Assembly (NCBI RefSeq): GCF_014205155.1
Contig: NZ_JACHMX010000001.1
Span: 1 to 64,000, forward strand
Direction of reading: 5' to 3'
From: Amycolatopsis umgeniensis
GTDB taxonomy: Bacteria > Actinomycetota > Actinomycetes > Mycobacteriales > Pseudonocardiaceae
Length of the DNA stretch: 64,000 nucleotides
Part shown: one piece after another, positions 41,653 through 50,305 of the stretch
Layout: each line of letters opens with the position of its first letter
Numbering within the stretch: position 1 is the first letter of the stretch
Translations under genes and position numbers: made by a program
The notes under the pieces: generated by a model
Databases searched by the model: none
What the model was told of the DNA's origin: nothing
The model's input: only the letters and a program-made list of their open reading frames with translations

Positions 41653-41704
41653 GAGAACGATCGTTCCCTATCCTAGGCGCCAGACATGGAGAACGCACGT
41701 TCTC
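41653..41704. promoter_or_regulatory. Two TetR operators in the divergent promoter
   Basis: GAGAACGATCGTTCCC (41653-41668) and GAGAACG-ca-CGTTCTC (41689-41704) share the half-site GAGAACG. The centres are 36 bases apart. They cover the region between the TetR gene and the gene at 41722. Confidence 0.75.
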
Positions 41705-41721
41705 AACCTGAGGAGTCCGAG

Positions 41722-42183
41722 ATGCCCGAAGATCGCCCGCCGTTCCCGCCGTTCACTCGAGAGACGGCCCTACGGAAGGTCCAAGCCGCCGAGGACGCCT
41801 GGAACACCCGTGACCCCCGCCGGGTGGCGGCGGCGTACACACCGGATTCGGTATGGCGGAACAGGGACACCTTCGTCCAGGGTCGTGAGGAGATCGTCGC
41901 CTTCCTGACCCGGAAGTGGGAGCGCGAACTGGACTACGCGCTTCGCAAGAACCTCTGGGCGTTCCACGAGAACCGGATCGCCGTCCGCTTCCAGTACGAG
42001 TGGCACGACCGGACCGGACAGACGTGGCGCAGCTACGGCAACGAACTGTGGGAGTTCGACGAGCACGGTCTCATGAGTCGACGCGAGGCGAGTATCAACG
42101 ACGTGTCCATCTCTTCGAGCGATCGGCGTATCCACGGTCCCCGGCCCGCGGACGAGCACGGAGCCGAGGTCCCGCTCCGGTAG
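41722..42183 (+). CDS. DUF1348 NTF2-fold protein
   Basis: This 153-residue protein of the DUF1348 group of the nuclear transport factor 2 fold has strong family motifs: [34 protein letters not shown] and [20 protein letters not shown]. The biochemical role is unknown; these genes are often under TetR control in detoxification contexts. The ATG at 41722 follows TGAGGAG; starting at 41686 would place the operator inside the gene. Confidence 0.92.
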   Translation: MPEDRPPFPPFTRETALRKVQAAEDAWNTRDPRRVAAAYTPDSVWRNRDTFVQGREEIVAFLTRKWERELDYALRKNLWAFHENRIAVRFQYEWHDRTGQTWRSYGNELWEFDEHGLMSRREASINDVSISSSDRRIHGPRPADEHGAEVPLR

Positions 42184-42184
42184 C

Positions 42185-42868
42185 TCAGTCGACGAGCGCG
42201 GCGATCTCCCACAAACCCAGGGACTTGTCGGCGTAGGCCCCGTTCTCCTCGGTGCATCCCTCCACCAGCACCGCCAGTGGCTCCGGGAACCCGAACGGCT
42301 CCCGGCACAGGTTCACCGGTCTCCAGTCGCCCGTCGCGATGTCGGCGTTGGTGCCCAGTTCGGTGAATGTCGTGGTGAGCAGGTATCGGGAGCCGCTCCG
42401 CCGGAGGTTGCGCAGCGCTCGCTCGATGTCGGCGAAGCTCAAGTGCACCAAACAATCCCGGCACAGCACCAGATCGACCGAGGGCAACGGGTCGTCCGTC
42501 AGATCGAGCACCCGGAACTCCCGCACGGGATCATCCCGAAACCTCGTGGCGTTCAGCTCGACCAGATCGGGGACTATGTCGGCGCCGATGTACCGCTCGA
42601 GAGCGAGATCGACCTCGCTGAGCCAGCCGAAGTCACCGCACGGCAGATCGAGCAGCGTGCGCACGCCGAAGCGATCGAGCAGTCCCGGCAGCAGTTCGCG
42701 CAACCGCCTGGTCTGGACCGACTCGGAACCCGGCCCGGAAACCGACGAGGAACTCCACAACCTGGACCGGAAGATGTAGGTGAAGCGTTCCTGGGCCGCC
42801 ATGCTTTCGAGCTCGTCGGCCACTCGCCGGTAATTGCGCTGCGCGGTGGTGATCGGCCGTTCGTCCAC
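42185..42868 (-). CDS. Class I SAM-dependent methyltransferase
   Basis: This 227-residue protein has a Rossmann-type SAM site (TLLDLPCGDFGWLSEVDLAL near residue 60) and motif IV-like VDLVLCRDCLVHLSFADIER. The substrate is unknown. The GTG start (VDERPITTAQRN) was chosen because the frame continues upstream only as shadow of the DUF2891 gene. It is divergent from that gene with only 39 bases between starts. Confidence 0.85.
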   Translation of the reverse strand: MDERPITTAQRNYRRVADELESMAAQERFTYIFRSRLWSSSSVSGPGSESVQTRRLRELLPGLLDRFGVRTLLDLPCGDFGWLSEVDLALERYIGADIVPDLVELNATRFRDDPVREFRVLDLTDDPLPSVDLVLCRDCLVHLSFADIERALRNLRRSGSRYLLTTTFTELGTNADIATGDWRPVNLCREPFGFPEPLAVLVEGCTEENGAYADKSLGLWEIAALVD

Positions 42869-42907
42869 ACCCTTATCGTAGATCGACGCGATCGAAGGAG
42901 CATGCCG

Positions 42908-43948
42908 ATGACCGAATGGGACGTCGAGCGAAGCCGTTTGCTGAGGGCGAATGCCGGCGAGCTGGCAAGGACGGCGTTGACGAACGTCGTGCGCGAGTAT
43001 CCGCATCACGAAAGCCATTGGCAATTCGAGGACGTGTCCATCGCTGCCCCGCGACAGTCGCATCCGTGTTTCTACGGCAGTTTCGACTGGCATTCCTGTG
43101 TGGAGATGTTCTGGGTGCTGGTCCGCCTGCTGCGTCATCACGCCGAACTCGTGCCTGCCGCGGAGATCCGCGCGACGCTCGGCGAGTTCCTGACCAGCGG
43201 AGCACTCGCCGACGAGGTTGCCTTCTTCTCCCCCGACGCACAACGGACCACCCAACGCCCTTACGGCTGGTCGGCGTTGCTGGAACTCACCTTCGAGGCC
43301 GCCACTTGGGACGATCCGGACGCCGCTCGCTGGTCGACGGGCCTGCGCGAGTTGAGCGCGGTCTTCGTGGACCGCTATCTCGATTGGCTGCCGCAGGCCA
43401 CCTATCCCATCCGGTACGGGGTGCACGAAAACGGCGCGTTCGGCCTGGCCCGCGCCCTGCCCTACGCCCGCCACCTCGCCGACCACGGCGAACCGCGCCT
43501 GCACCGGGTCATCACCGAGACAGCCTGGCGGTGGTTCGGATCCGATCGCGACTACCCCGGCTCGTGGGAACCCTCCGGAGCCGACTTCCTGTCCCCCGCG
43601 CTGGCCGAAGCCGAACTCATGTCCCGCCTGCTGCCCGCACCCGAGTTCGCCGACTGGCTGGACGGTTTCCTGCCCGGCCTCGCCGACCGGAAACCCGCGA
43701 CACTGTTCACCCCGGCGACGGTGACCGATTCCTCCGACGGGCAGATCGCCCACCTCCACGGCCTCAACCTGCACCGCGCCTGGTGTTGGCAACGCCTCGC
43801 ACAGGCCCTGCCCGACGACGACGCCAGGATCGCCGCGATGCTGGACTCCGCCCGAACCCACACGCACGCTTCGCTGCCACAGACCACCGGAGGCTCGTAC
43901 ATGGTCGAGCACTTTCTGGCCTACTACGCACTCCTCCTGCTCGGCTGA
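42908..43948 (+). CDS. DUF2891 family protein
   Basis: This 346-residue protein matches the DUF2891 family by its motifs HPCFYGSFDWHSCVEMFWVL, TYPIRYGVHENGAFGLARAL, DYPGSWEPSGADFLSP and LHGLNLHRAWCWQRLA. The fold is predicted to be an alpha/alpha barrel; activity is unknown. The second ATG (42908) is better spaced from GAAGGAG than the one at 42902. It is followed after 16 bases by a DinB-type gene in the same direction. Confidence 0.9.
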   Translation: MTEWDVERSRLLRANAGELARTALTNVVREYPHHESHWQFEDVSIAAPRQSHPCFYGSFDWHSCVEMFWVLVRLLRHHAELVPAAEIRATLGEFLTSGALADEVAFFSPDAQRTTQRPYGWSALLELTFEAATWDDPDAARWSTGLRELSAVFVDRYLDWLPQATYPIRYGVHENGAFGLARALPYARHLADHGEPRLHRVITETAWRWFGSDRDYPGSWEPSGADFLSPALAEAELMSRLLPAPEFADWLDGFLPGLADRKPATLFTPATVTDSSDGQIAHLHGLNLHRAWCWQRLAQALPDDDARIAAMLDSARTHTHASLPQTTGGSYMVEHFLAYYALLLLG

Positions 43949-43964
43949 GCGAATCGAGCCCGCA

Positions 43965-44453
43965 ATGACCTGGTCGATGGCACGAACCACCACCGGCACC
44001 GAACGCCACCTGCTCGAGTACATGCTGGACCGCAACCGGGCCGGGTTGGTCGGCACGGTGCGCGGGCTGTCCGAAGACGACGCCCGCCGCCGTCTGGTCG
44101 CGTCCGAGACCACACCGATCGGCTTGCTCAAACACGCCGCCGTCGCCGAACGGCTCTGGTTCCAGCATGTCCTCGGAGGTCTGCCCGAAAGCGAATGCGA
44201 CGGCGGCACGACGCCGGGGCACGCCAGTTTCGTCGTCGGCGACAACGAGACGCTCGCCGACGTGATCGCCGAATTCGAGCGCGCCGGCGAGCGTTCCCGC
44301 GTGATCGCGGCCGATTTCGACCTCGACGTCATCAAGACACATCCCCGCATCGGCGACGTCAGCCTGCGGTTCATCTACCTGCTCTTGATCGAGGACTTCG
44401 CGCGTCACGCCGGGCACGGCGACATCCTGCGCGAGCAGATGTCCGGAGCGTGA
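43965..44453 (+). CDS. DinB family protein (DUF664)
   Basis: This 162-residue four-helix DinB/DUF664 protein starts with GTERHLLEYMLDRNRAGLVG and has IGLLKHAAVAERLWFQHVLG and LLIEDFARHAGHGDILREQM, which place three metal-binding His in the usual spacing. In actinomycetes many such proteins are mycothiol- or bacillithiol-dependent S-transferases or isomerases. It is probably cotranscribed with DUF2891. Confidence 0.92.
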   Translation: MTWSMARTTTGTERHLLEYMLDRNRAGLVGTVRGLSEDDARRRLVASETTPIGLLKHAAVAERLWFQHVLGGLPESECDGGTTPGHASFVVGDNETLADVIAEFERAGERSRVIAADFDLDVIKTHPRIGDVSLRFIYLLLIEDFARHAGHGDILREQMSGA

Positions 44454-44994
44454 CCACCCGATCAGAGCAGTCACTCGCTGTTGGTGAGCCATGCGAGACG
44501 ACAGAAGGCAACCAACTACCTGTTCGAGTGAACCCACCGTGAGCACGAATGCTCGAAGCCTGTCGGTTCTGGCCGAAGGTGGTCGTACTCGGCAGTTGCG
44601 ATCAGCATCTTTCACCCCACGAAGCCGACGTGTGCACTTTTGCCGACATGGTTCTCCACCTGCGGGGATCCAGGCGTCGGAGCGGACCACGGTGACCAGG
44701 CACAGCGCCGATGGGGCAAGCTGCCGGTCTCCTGAACACGGTCGACGGCGCTAGTCCGTTCGGCGCCGCCGACTACATTGAGTAGCTTTTGAAGTCACCC
44801 AGACCGTTGAGCGACGCGTGCATACCGTTCAGCGCGACACACGCAGTACTACTGAACGGTCACAGTCTGCTTTCGACAAGATGTCCTCAGCCGCACCGAG
44901 TGATGACCCGGTAACGCGCGCGTGGCCCCCTGCTGTCACAGGAGGCCACGCGGATGTCCATTCGCCCGCTCGCTAGAACAAGGACAGGACAGCC
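44454..44994. other. 541-base gap with a hairpin
   Basis: No gene with a supported start was found; a short ORF at 44491-44754 has Ser/Arg-rich shadow composition. A stem-loop at 44919-44952 (CGCGTGGCC...GGCCACGCG) lies 43 bases before the next GTG and may be a terminator or 5' regulatory hairpin. Confidence 0.5.
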
Positions 44995-45396
44995 GTGACC
45001 TTACAGCCTGATAATGCGAAGGCACCAGACAGCGACCCGCCCCAACGGGTCAAAGTCGTCATAGCGCACATCGAGAATCCGCCACGCCGGATCGCCACCT
45101 CCGCGGAAATGATCCGCGCGGCGCGGCCCCTCCTGAGGAGTCCGGGACGGCATCGCAAAGTGCAAGCCCGCGACAGCTGGCTCTGCCTGGCGATGGCGGT
45201 GCTCGCCGGATGGGCTCCGACACTGCGGATGTGTCTCCTCTTGACGATCGGCGGCGGGATCATCGTCGGCCTCGTCAGGATCAGCACGCCTCAGATCGGA
45301 GCGTCGGCGGGGACCTGTGTCGGCCTCCTGACACTCTTCGGCGCTTGGGTAGTCAAAGCGCGCCAAGGAAAACAGCGTCGGGAACCGAGCCTGTAG
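44995..45396 (+). CDS. Hypothetical membrane protein
   Basis: This 133-residue protein has a basic N-terminal half (MTLQPDNAKAPDSDPPQRVK, RPLLRSPGRHRKVQARDSW) and two membrane helices (LCLAMAVLAGWAPTLRMCLL region and IGASAGTCVGLLTLFGAWVV). No family recognised. The start is GTG; the ribosome site is weak. A hairpin lies just upstream. Confidence 0.6.
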   Translation: MTLQPDNAKAPDSDPPQRVKVVIAHIENPPRRIATSAEMIRAARPLLRSPGRHRKVQARDSWLCLAMAVLAGWAPTLRMCLLLTIGGGIIVGLVRISTPQIGASAGTCVGLLTLFGAWVVKARQGKQRREPSL

Positions 45397-45517
45397 TCCG
45401 TTCGCCCCGTGTCGGCCGGTTGGCCGGCACGGGGCATGCTTCGTGGGAAATTCTCCCCGCCCGCCCTGCGCCCTCCGGTTAAATGATCGCGAAGTCCCTG
45501 ACATGTGAGGAGATCTC

Positions 45518-46978
45518 GTGCGGAGAGCTAGAAGACTGGGGGCCCTGGCCGTTTCGGTGCTGGCAGCGACCACGGCACTGGGCAGCCCGGCGTTGGCGGA
45601 CACCGTGCAGTCGTTCCACACCTCTCTCGACCCCGCCTCGGTGCGGGAATCGGTGCAGTACCTGGTCGAGACCTACCGAGTGAACGAGCAGGAGGCGTTG
45701 CGCCGCCTCGAGTTGCAGACCGATGGCGTCAAGCTGGACGAACTGCTGCGCCGCGATCGCGGCGCGGAGTACGGAGGCATGTGGCTCGACCAGGGCAAGG
45801 GCCAGCTGGTCGTGGCCATGACCGAACCCGCCGCGGCCGAGCCGTACCTGAAGGCGATGCCCGTGCGGGCCGACGTTCGCACACAACGGGTCCAGCATTC
45901 GTTGCGGCAGCTCACGGCGGCGAAGGAACGTGTCGCGACCAAGGTCGGCGCGGGACCGGAAGCGGTCTACCTCCCGGCCGTGAGTGAATCCGAGAACCGT
46001 GTCGTGCTCTGGGAACGCGACTGGGTGGCGCGGGAAAAGGCGGCCCTGCGCGCCACCGCCGAAGTGGACACCGCCCGCAAGGCCGCGGCGGCGGAGCCCG
46101 GCATCGTCGTCTCCCGGGTCCTGGCGAATCCGAACGCGCTGGCCACGCCCAACGTGGACCTGGGTTTCTGTCATCCGCTCTACTGCACCGACCATGGCCC
46201 GATGCGTGGCGGCATCCGGCTGGACATGAAGCGGGACGACGGCACCTGGGGCGGTTGCACCAGCGGCTTCAACCTGCGGTCCACCGGCGGCGGTTTCCCC
46301 GGCAAGGGCTGGGTTCTGACGGCGGGGCACTGCATGAGGACGAAGACCAACAACACGCCGACCCAGCACAACGGCAACGACGTACTGCAGCAGCACGGCA
46401 TCGAGAAGAGCTCGTACCCGTACGACTACGCGGCTCTGCCGTATGTGAACGACGCGGCGGCCACGAAGTGGCTCGAGGGCCAGACCGGCCGTAACCGGGT
46501 GCTGAAGTACTGCCGCAACGGCGGCATGGACAGCAACGGTGACACCCCGTGCGGCGCACAGGCCACTTCGGTGGACGAGTACATCACCGGTGCCCGCAAG
46601 CTCGCCGAGATCAAGGCCGGATGGGTCGTCTGCGCCAGCGGAACGGCGTCGAGCGCGGTGAACTACCCGGATTCCGTCGACAGTGGCGCGGGCGCCGGCT
46701 ACCTCGTCGGAACCCGGTGCGGCCGTGTCCTGTCCACGGACGTCGGCATCAACACCGACCTGTGCGCCCGTCCGGGCGACAGCGGCGGCCCGCTGTTCAG
46801 CCAGGCCGATCACGCGGCGCTGGGCATCCTGATCGGCAACCAGCAGTCCCGGTCCGGCCCCTGCCAGGCGGGCGAACTGAACAACTACGCCCCGATCGAG
46901 ACGATCACCACCGATCTCAGTGAGCGCATCGCCAGCCAGGGCTCGAAGTTCGCCGTCATCACGACTTCGAACGGCTGA
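45518..46978 (+). CDS. Secreted S1 family serine protease with propeptide
   Basis: This 486-residue preproprotein has a signal peptide (RLGALAVSVLAATTALGSPA) and an alpha-lytic-protease-like propeptide (about 35-200). The protease domain contains the triad: His in GWVLTAGHCMRT, Asp in YPYDYAALPY, Ser in LCARPGDSGGPLFSQ. Six Cys in the catalytic part could form disulfides. The GTG start at 45518 follows GAGGAG. It should act outside the cell on proteins. A strong terminator follows at 46991-47035. Confidence 0.93.
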   Translation: MRRARRLGALAVSVLAATTALGSPALADTVQSFHTSLDPASVRESVQYLVETYRVNEQEALRRLELQTDGVKLDELLRRDRGAEYGGMWLDQGKGQLVVAMTEPAAAEPYLKAMPVRADVRTQRVQHSLRQLTAAKERVATKVGAGPEAVYLPAVSESENRVVLWERDWVAREKAALRATAEVDTARKAAAAEPGIVVSRVLANPNALATPNVDLGFCHPLYCTDHGPMRGGIRLDMKRDDGTWGGCTSGFNLRSTGGGFPGKGWVLTAGHCMRTKTNNTPTQHNGNDVLQQHGIEKSSYPYDYAALPYVNDAAATKWLEGQTGRNRVLKYCRNGGMDSNGDTPCGAQATSVDEYITGARKLAEIKAGWVVCASGTASSAVNYPDSVDSGAGAGYLVGTRCGRVLSTDVGINTDLCARPGDSGGPLFSQADHAALGILIGNQQSRSGPCQAGELNNYAPIETITTDLSERIASQGSKFAVITTSNG

Positions 46979-46990
46979 CAGACGCCGGGT

Positions 46991-47035
46991 CTCGTGAGTG
47001 GTGAGTTCGCTGGAGCCGTCCTCACCACTCACGAG
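46991..47035. terminator. Bidirectional terminator between protease and the gene at 47068
   Basis: CTCGTGAGTGGTGAG and its exact complement (15-bp stem, 15-base loop), 13 bases after the protease stop and 33 bases after the end of the convergent gene. Confidence 0.8.
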
Positions 47036-47051
47036 CAGTTGCCTCGCCGGG

Positions 47052-47081
47052 TCAGCTGATCAGCTGATCAGCTGATCAGCA
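47052..47081. repeat. Short tandem repeat of GATCAGCT
   Basis: The 8-base unit GATCAGCT is repeated about three and a half times, spanning the stop codon of the convergent gene. The unit is itself palindromic in two registers (TGATCA, CAGCTG), so the run can form alternative hairpins. Confidence 0.85.
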
Positions 47082-47601
47082 GTGGGCCTTCATAGCGCAC
47101 CGTGTCTCCCTCGCCGTACACCCGAACCGTCAGCTCCGGCGGATCCCACGGCGCGAACACCTCGTCGACGGTCCGGGGTGCCGGCCCCAGGTCCACGTCC
47201 ACGGCGAACGTGTGGGCCACGATGTCGGCCGGGTAGACGACGCCGTCCGCGTCGGCCACCTCCAGCCGGGTCACCCCGGCGTCGATCGCTCCGAGCACGC
47301 CCGGCCGCGAACTCCACACCGCGAATCCTCGCTCGGTGGTGTCGTTTCCATATCCGGTGCTCATGATGTTGAACAGAGTGCGATCTCCTTCACGGAAGAT
47401 GCACTCGGCCTCGACACCCGACTCGTTAAAGGCCAGCAACCGACCGCTCGCGGTGTCCGGCCCGAGCCGAGCCCCGGCGTGCCACCCCGCGTGCGACACG
47501 GTCTTCGCCGTTCCCGCGCTCTCCGCCGCCCGGTAGAGCTCGGTGAAGGCCGTCAATTCCTCGATCCACTGCGCGACTACTTCATCCCTTGGTGGGGGCA
47601 C
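47068..47601 (-). CDS. Hypothetical protein
   Basis: This 177-residue soluble protein has no signal or membrane segment. Segments such as WHAGARLGPDTASGRLLAFN, DTTERGFAVWSSRPGVLGAI and PAPRTVDEVFAPWDPPELTV are not recognised as a known family. The GTG at 47601 follows GAGGAGAG and is preferred to the TTG at 47634. The last codons lie in an 8-base tandem repeat (47052-47081), so its C-terminus may vary between strains. Confidence 0.7.
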   Translation of the reverse strand: MPPPRDEVVAQWIEELTAFTELYRAAESAGTAKTVSHAGWHAGARLGPDTASGRLLAFNESGVEAECIFREGDRTLFNIMSTGYGNDTTERGFAVWSSRPGVLGAIDAGVTRLEVADADGVVYPADIVAHTFAVDVDLGPAPRTVDEVFAPWDPPELTVRVYGEGDTVRYEGPLLIS

Positions 47602-47907
47602 TACGCGTGCACTCTCCTCTCTGACTGTCCACAATGGTCACTACCGAGGCTGACATACGCGGATGTCGCTCGCATCGGGGTTTCCCCGGAGATCACCCGG
47701 GGCCGCTGCACGGTTCCGTGCAACCGACGGACGCTCACGCTGACGCCATCGCGCGAACACGGAACGTGGGCGCGGCGATCTCTCGAGAGCAGCCGATTGC
47801 GCCGAGCAGAGCAATCTCGCGGTTTTCCCGTCATGGGGTTTCTCGTCGCACGTCGGAGTGTCGCCGGGACAAGCCCGGCGGCACTCCGACGCAGAGGGGT
47901 ACGGCTG
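47602..47907. other. 306-base divergent gap
   Basis: Shared upstream region of the genes at 47601 (minus) and 47908 (plus). Contains scattered short repeats but no clear operator; no ORF with support. Confidence 0.4.
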
Positions 47908-48159
47908 ATGACCGCGCAGCGCACGATCACGGACGAGATCGGCGAAATCGGTGTCTGGCTGATGGGCGAGTTCGGCGGCCGCGTGCCGGCGAGCGTGATC
48001 AGCCGCGTGCTCAACGCGAGCAGGCGCGACCTCGAAGGCCGCATCGACCCCGAGGAGCTGGGCGAGATGTTCTACACCCTCTGCCGGTTCCGGCTCCAGC
48101 GGATCTTGGCGGCGGACCAGCGGATCACCATCAAGATCCCCGATGCCCGCGTCTCGTGA
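47908..48159 (+). CDS. Small protein with a three-helix bundle domain
   Basis: This 83-residue protein, starting MTAQRTITDEIGEIGVWLMG and containing GGRVPASVISRVLNASRRDL, resembles the short DUF3562/three-helix-bundle proteins of actinomycetes, many of which are linked to stress response. ATG spacing from GCAGAGGGG fits. It is convergent with the aldehyde dehydrogenase gene. Confidence 0.75.
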   Translation: MTAQRTITDEIGEIGVWLMGEFGGRVPASVISRVLNASRRDLEGRIDPEELGEMFYTLCRFRLQRILAADQRITIKIPDARVS

Positions 48160-48172
48160 GCGATCTGTTCGC

Positions 48173-49624
48173 TCACCTCACCGGCACGGTGACCGTCTTG
48201 AGCTCCACGTACTGAGCAAGACCGGCGGCGCCGTACTCACGGCCGACACCGCTGGCCTTGAAACCGCCGAACGGGCCGTCGAAGCCGATCGGCGCCCCGT
48301 TGACGGTGACCGTCCCGGTCCGCATCCGCCGGGCGACGGCGAGCGCACGCTCTTCGTCGGCCGACCAGACGCCACCGGAGAGCCCGTACTCGGAGTCGTC
48401 GGCGATGCGGACAGCGTCGTCCTCGTCGCCGTAGGGAATGACGACCAGCACCGGTCCGAAGATCTCCTCCTGGGCGATGCGCATCGTGCTGTCGACGTCG
48501 GCGAACAGCGTCGGCGTGACGTAGTTGCCCTTCTCGAGGCCTGCCGGGATCTCGGGACCTCCGGTGACCAGCCGCGCGCCTTCGGCGACACCGATCTCGA
48601 TGTAGTCGCGCACCCGCTGCTGCTGGCCGGGCCGCACCATCGGGCCGATGAAGGTCTTCTCGTCGGCCGGGTCACCGACGACGAGAGACTCCATCATCTC
48701 CTTGAGTCCGGCGACGACCTCGTCGTACCGGCTACGGGGTGCGAGGATCCGCGTCTGCGCGATACAGGCCTCGCCGTTGTTGAGCAGTGACCCGAACTTC
48801 AGCCCGGCGATCACGTCCGCCAGCACCGCGTCGGGCAGGATCACGGCCGCGGATTTTCCGCCCAGTTCCAGGCTGACTCGCTTGAGTTGTGCTCCCGCCA
48901 GCGACGCGATCCGACGGCCCGCGGCCGTCGAGCCGGTGAAGGCGATCTTGTCGACGCCGGGGCGCTTCACCAGGTACTCACTGGTCTCCCGGTCCGCGGG
49001 CAGCACGCTGATCACCCCGGACGGCAGCCCGGCCTCCGCCAGCAGGTCCGCGAGCAGGCTCATGCTGAGCGAGTTCTCCGGCGAGACCTTGAGGACGACC
49101 GTGTTCCCGGCGAGCAGCGCCGGAACGATCTTGGCCCAAGACGCCGAGAAAGGGGAATTCCACGGGATGATCGCGGCGACCACCCCGATCGCCTCCCGGC
49201 GCACGATCGAACGGAACGGCGCGGACGGGTCCGAAGGTTCGAGCGTCTCCTCCCAGCCGAATTCCTCGGCCGCTTTCAGGTACGAGACGGCCAAACGTCC
49301 CACACCGGGCTGACCGGCCCGGGTGAACCACAGGGACGAGCCGTTCTCGGCGGAGATCAGCCCGGCGATCTCGTCCGCGCGGGCCTCCCTCAGTGCGTTC
49401 AGCCGCCGAAGTACCGCGAGCCGCTCCCGGGGTGGTGTCCGCGGCCACGGTCCTTCGTCGAAAGCGGTCCTGGCCGCGGCGACGGCGCGGTCGACATCGG
49501 CGGGAAGAGCCTGGACGACTCGCCCCAGCACCGACTGATCGTGCGGGGACACGATGTCCAGCCGCGCCGGATCGCTCGGCGTCGTCCACTCGCCTCCGAT
49601 GAAGAGCTTGTCGTTCGTGATCAC
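48173..49624 (-). CDS. NAD(P)-dependent aldehyde dehydrogenase
   Basis: This 483-residue enzyme oxidises an aldehyde to an acid. Visible motifs: IPWNSPFSASWAKIVPALLA near residue 150, FTGSTAAGRRIASLA near 230, catalytic Glu in VSLELGGKSAAVIL near 252, catalytic Cys in NNGEACIAQTRIL near 286, and EEIFGPVLVV near 385. The substrate is unknown. The GTG start follows AAGGAAGG. It is divergent from a TetR gene; an inverted repeat at 49638-49674 probably controls both. Confidence 0.94.
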   Translation of the reverse strand: MITNDKLFIGGEWTTPSDPARLDIVSPHDQSVLGRVVQALPADVDRAVAAARTAFDEGPWPRTPPRERLAVLRRLNALREARADEIAGLISAENGSSLWFTRAGQPGVGRLAVSYLKAAEEFGWEETLEPSDPSAPFRSIVRREAIGVVAAIIPWNSPFSASWAKIVPALLAGNTVVLKVSPENSLSMSLLADLLAEAGLPSGVISVLPADRETSEYLVKRPGVDKIAFTGSTAAGRRIASLAGAQLKRVSLELGGKSAAVILPDAVLADVIAGLKFGSLLNNGEACIAQTRILAPRSRYDEVVAGLKEMMESLVVGDPADEKTFIGPMVRPGQQQRVRDYIEIGVAEGARLVTGGPEIPAGLEKGNYVTPTLFADVDSTMRIAQEEIFGPVLVVIPYGDEDDAVRIADDSEYGLSGGVWSADEERALAVARRMRTGTVTVNGAPIGFDGPFGGFKASGVGREYGAAGLAQYVELKTVTVPVR

Positions 49625-49637
49625 CGTTCCGCCTTCC

Positions 49638-49674
49638 TTAACTGTCACATCAACGTAGCATTTATGACGGTTAA
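49638..49674. promoter_or_regulatory. Probable TetR operator upstream of the aldehyde dehydrogenase
   Basis: TTAACTGTCA (49638-49647) and TGACGGTTAA (49665-49674) form an inverted repeat with one mismatch in the arms, spaced 17 bases, between the divergent genes. Confidence 0.55.
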
Positions 49675-49703
49675 CGGCACAAGTCCGTGATACATTCCCG
49701 GAC

Positions 49704-50240
49704 GTGAGAGCTGATGCGGCACGCAATCTCGAAGCGGTCCTGACCACGGGCGCGCGGATGCTCGCGAGCGACCCCTCGGCGAGTATCAGCGCGATCGCCG
49801 CCGAAGCCGGTGTCGACCGGCGCACCGTCTATCGGCGCTTCGCCTCCCGCGAAGACCTCTTGGCTGCCATCTACGACTCCCGGCTGACCGCGGTCGAAGA
49901 GGTTGTCCGCGCCGCCCGGCTCACCGAGTCGACGGTCCCCGTGGCCCTGCACCGCTACGTCGAAGGCATCATCGAGGTCAACCGCGTCTGGCCGGTCGAG
50001 CTGACCAGGATGCGCGCCGAACCGTCGATCCAGGACCGCCGAGGCAGGCTCACCGCCGAAGTGGACACATTCCTCCGGCGCGCCACCGACGAGGGGTTCC
50101 TCCGCGCGGACGTCCCCGACGGCTGGGCGAGCCGTCTGCTGATCCAGCTCCTTCATCTCGCCTCGCGGGAGGACATGGAGGCCCCTCGCGCGGCGGACCT
50201 CCTCGTCAGGACCTTTCTGGACGGTGTCGGCGTCCACTAA
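49704..50240 (+). CDS. TetR family transcriptional regulator
   Basis: This 178-residue regulator has a TetR HTH (ASISAIAAEAGVDRRTVYRR, FASREDLLAAIY). The GTG at 49704 gives a short normal N-terminus. It is divergent from the aldehyde dehydrogenase gene, its likely target, with the probable operator at 49638-49674. Confidence 0.92.
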   Translation: MRADAARNLEAVLTTGARMLASDPSASISAIAAEAGVDRRTVYRRFASREDLLAAIYDSRLTAVEEVVRAARLTESTVPVALHRYVEGIIEVNRVWPVELTRMRAEPSIQDRRGRLTAEVDTFLRRATDEGFLRADVPDGWASRLLIQLLHLASREDMEAPRAADLLVRTFLDGVGVH

Positions 50241-50305
50241 GAACTTCGTCACCCCGGGCCCCACATGGAGCGGCGACGTCACTCAGGGTGTGCGAAGGTG
50301 ACGTC

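Noticed and set aside
42185..44374. 729-codon minus-strand frame
   Set aside because: Only the last 227 codons (42185-42868) are a methyltransferase; the rest is antisense to the DUF2891 and DinB genes.
44491..44754. 87-codon plus-strand frame
   Set aside because: Ser/Arg-rich composition and no ribosome site; treated as part of a gap.
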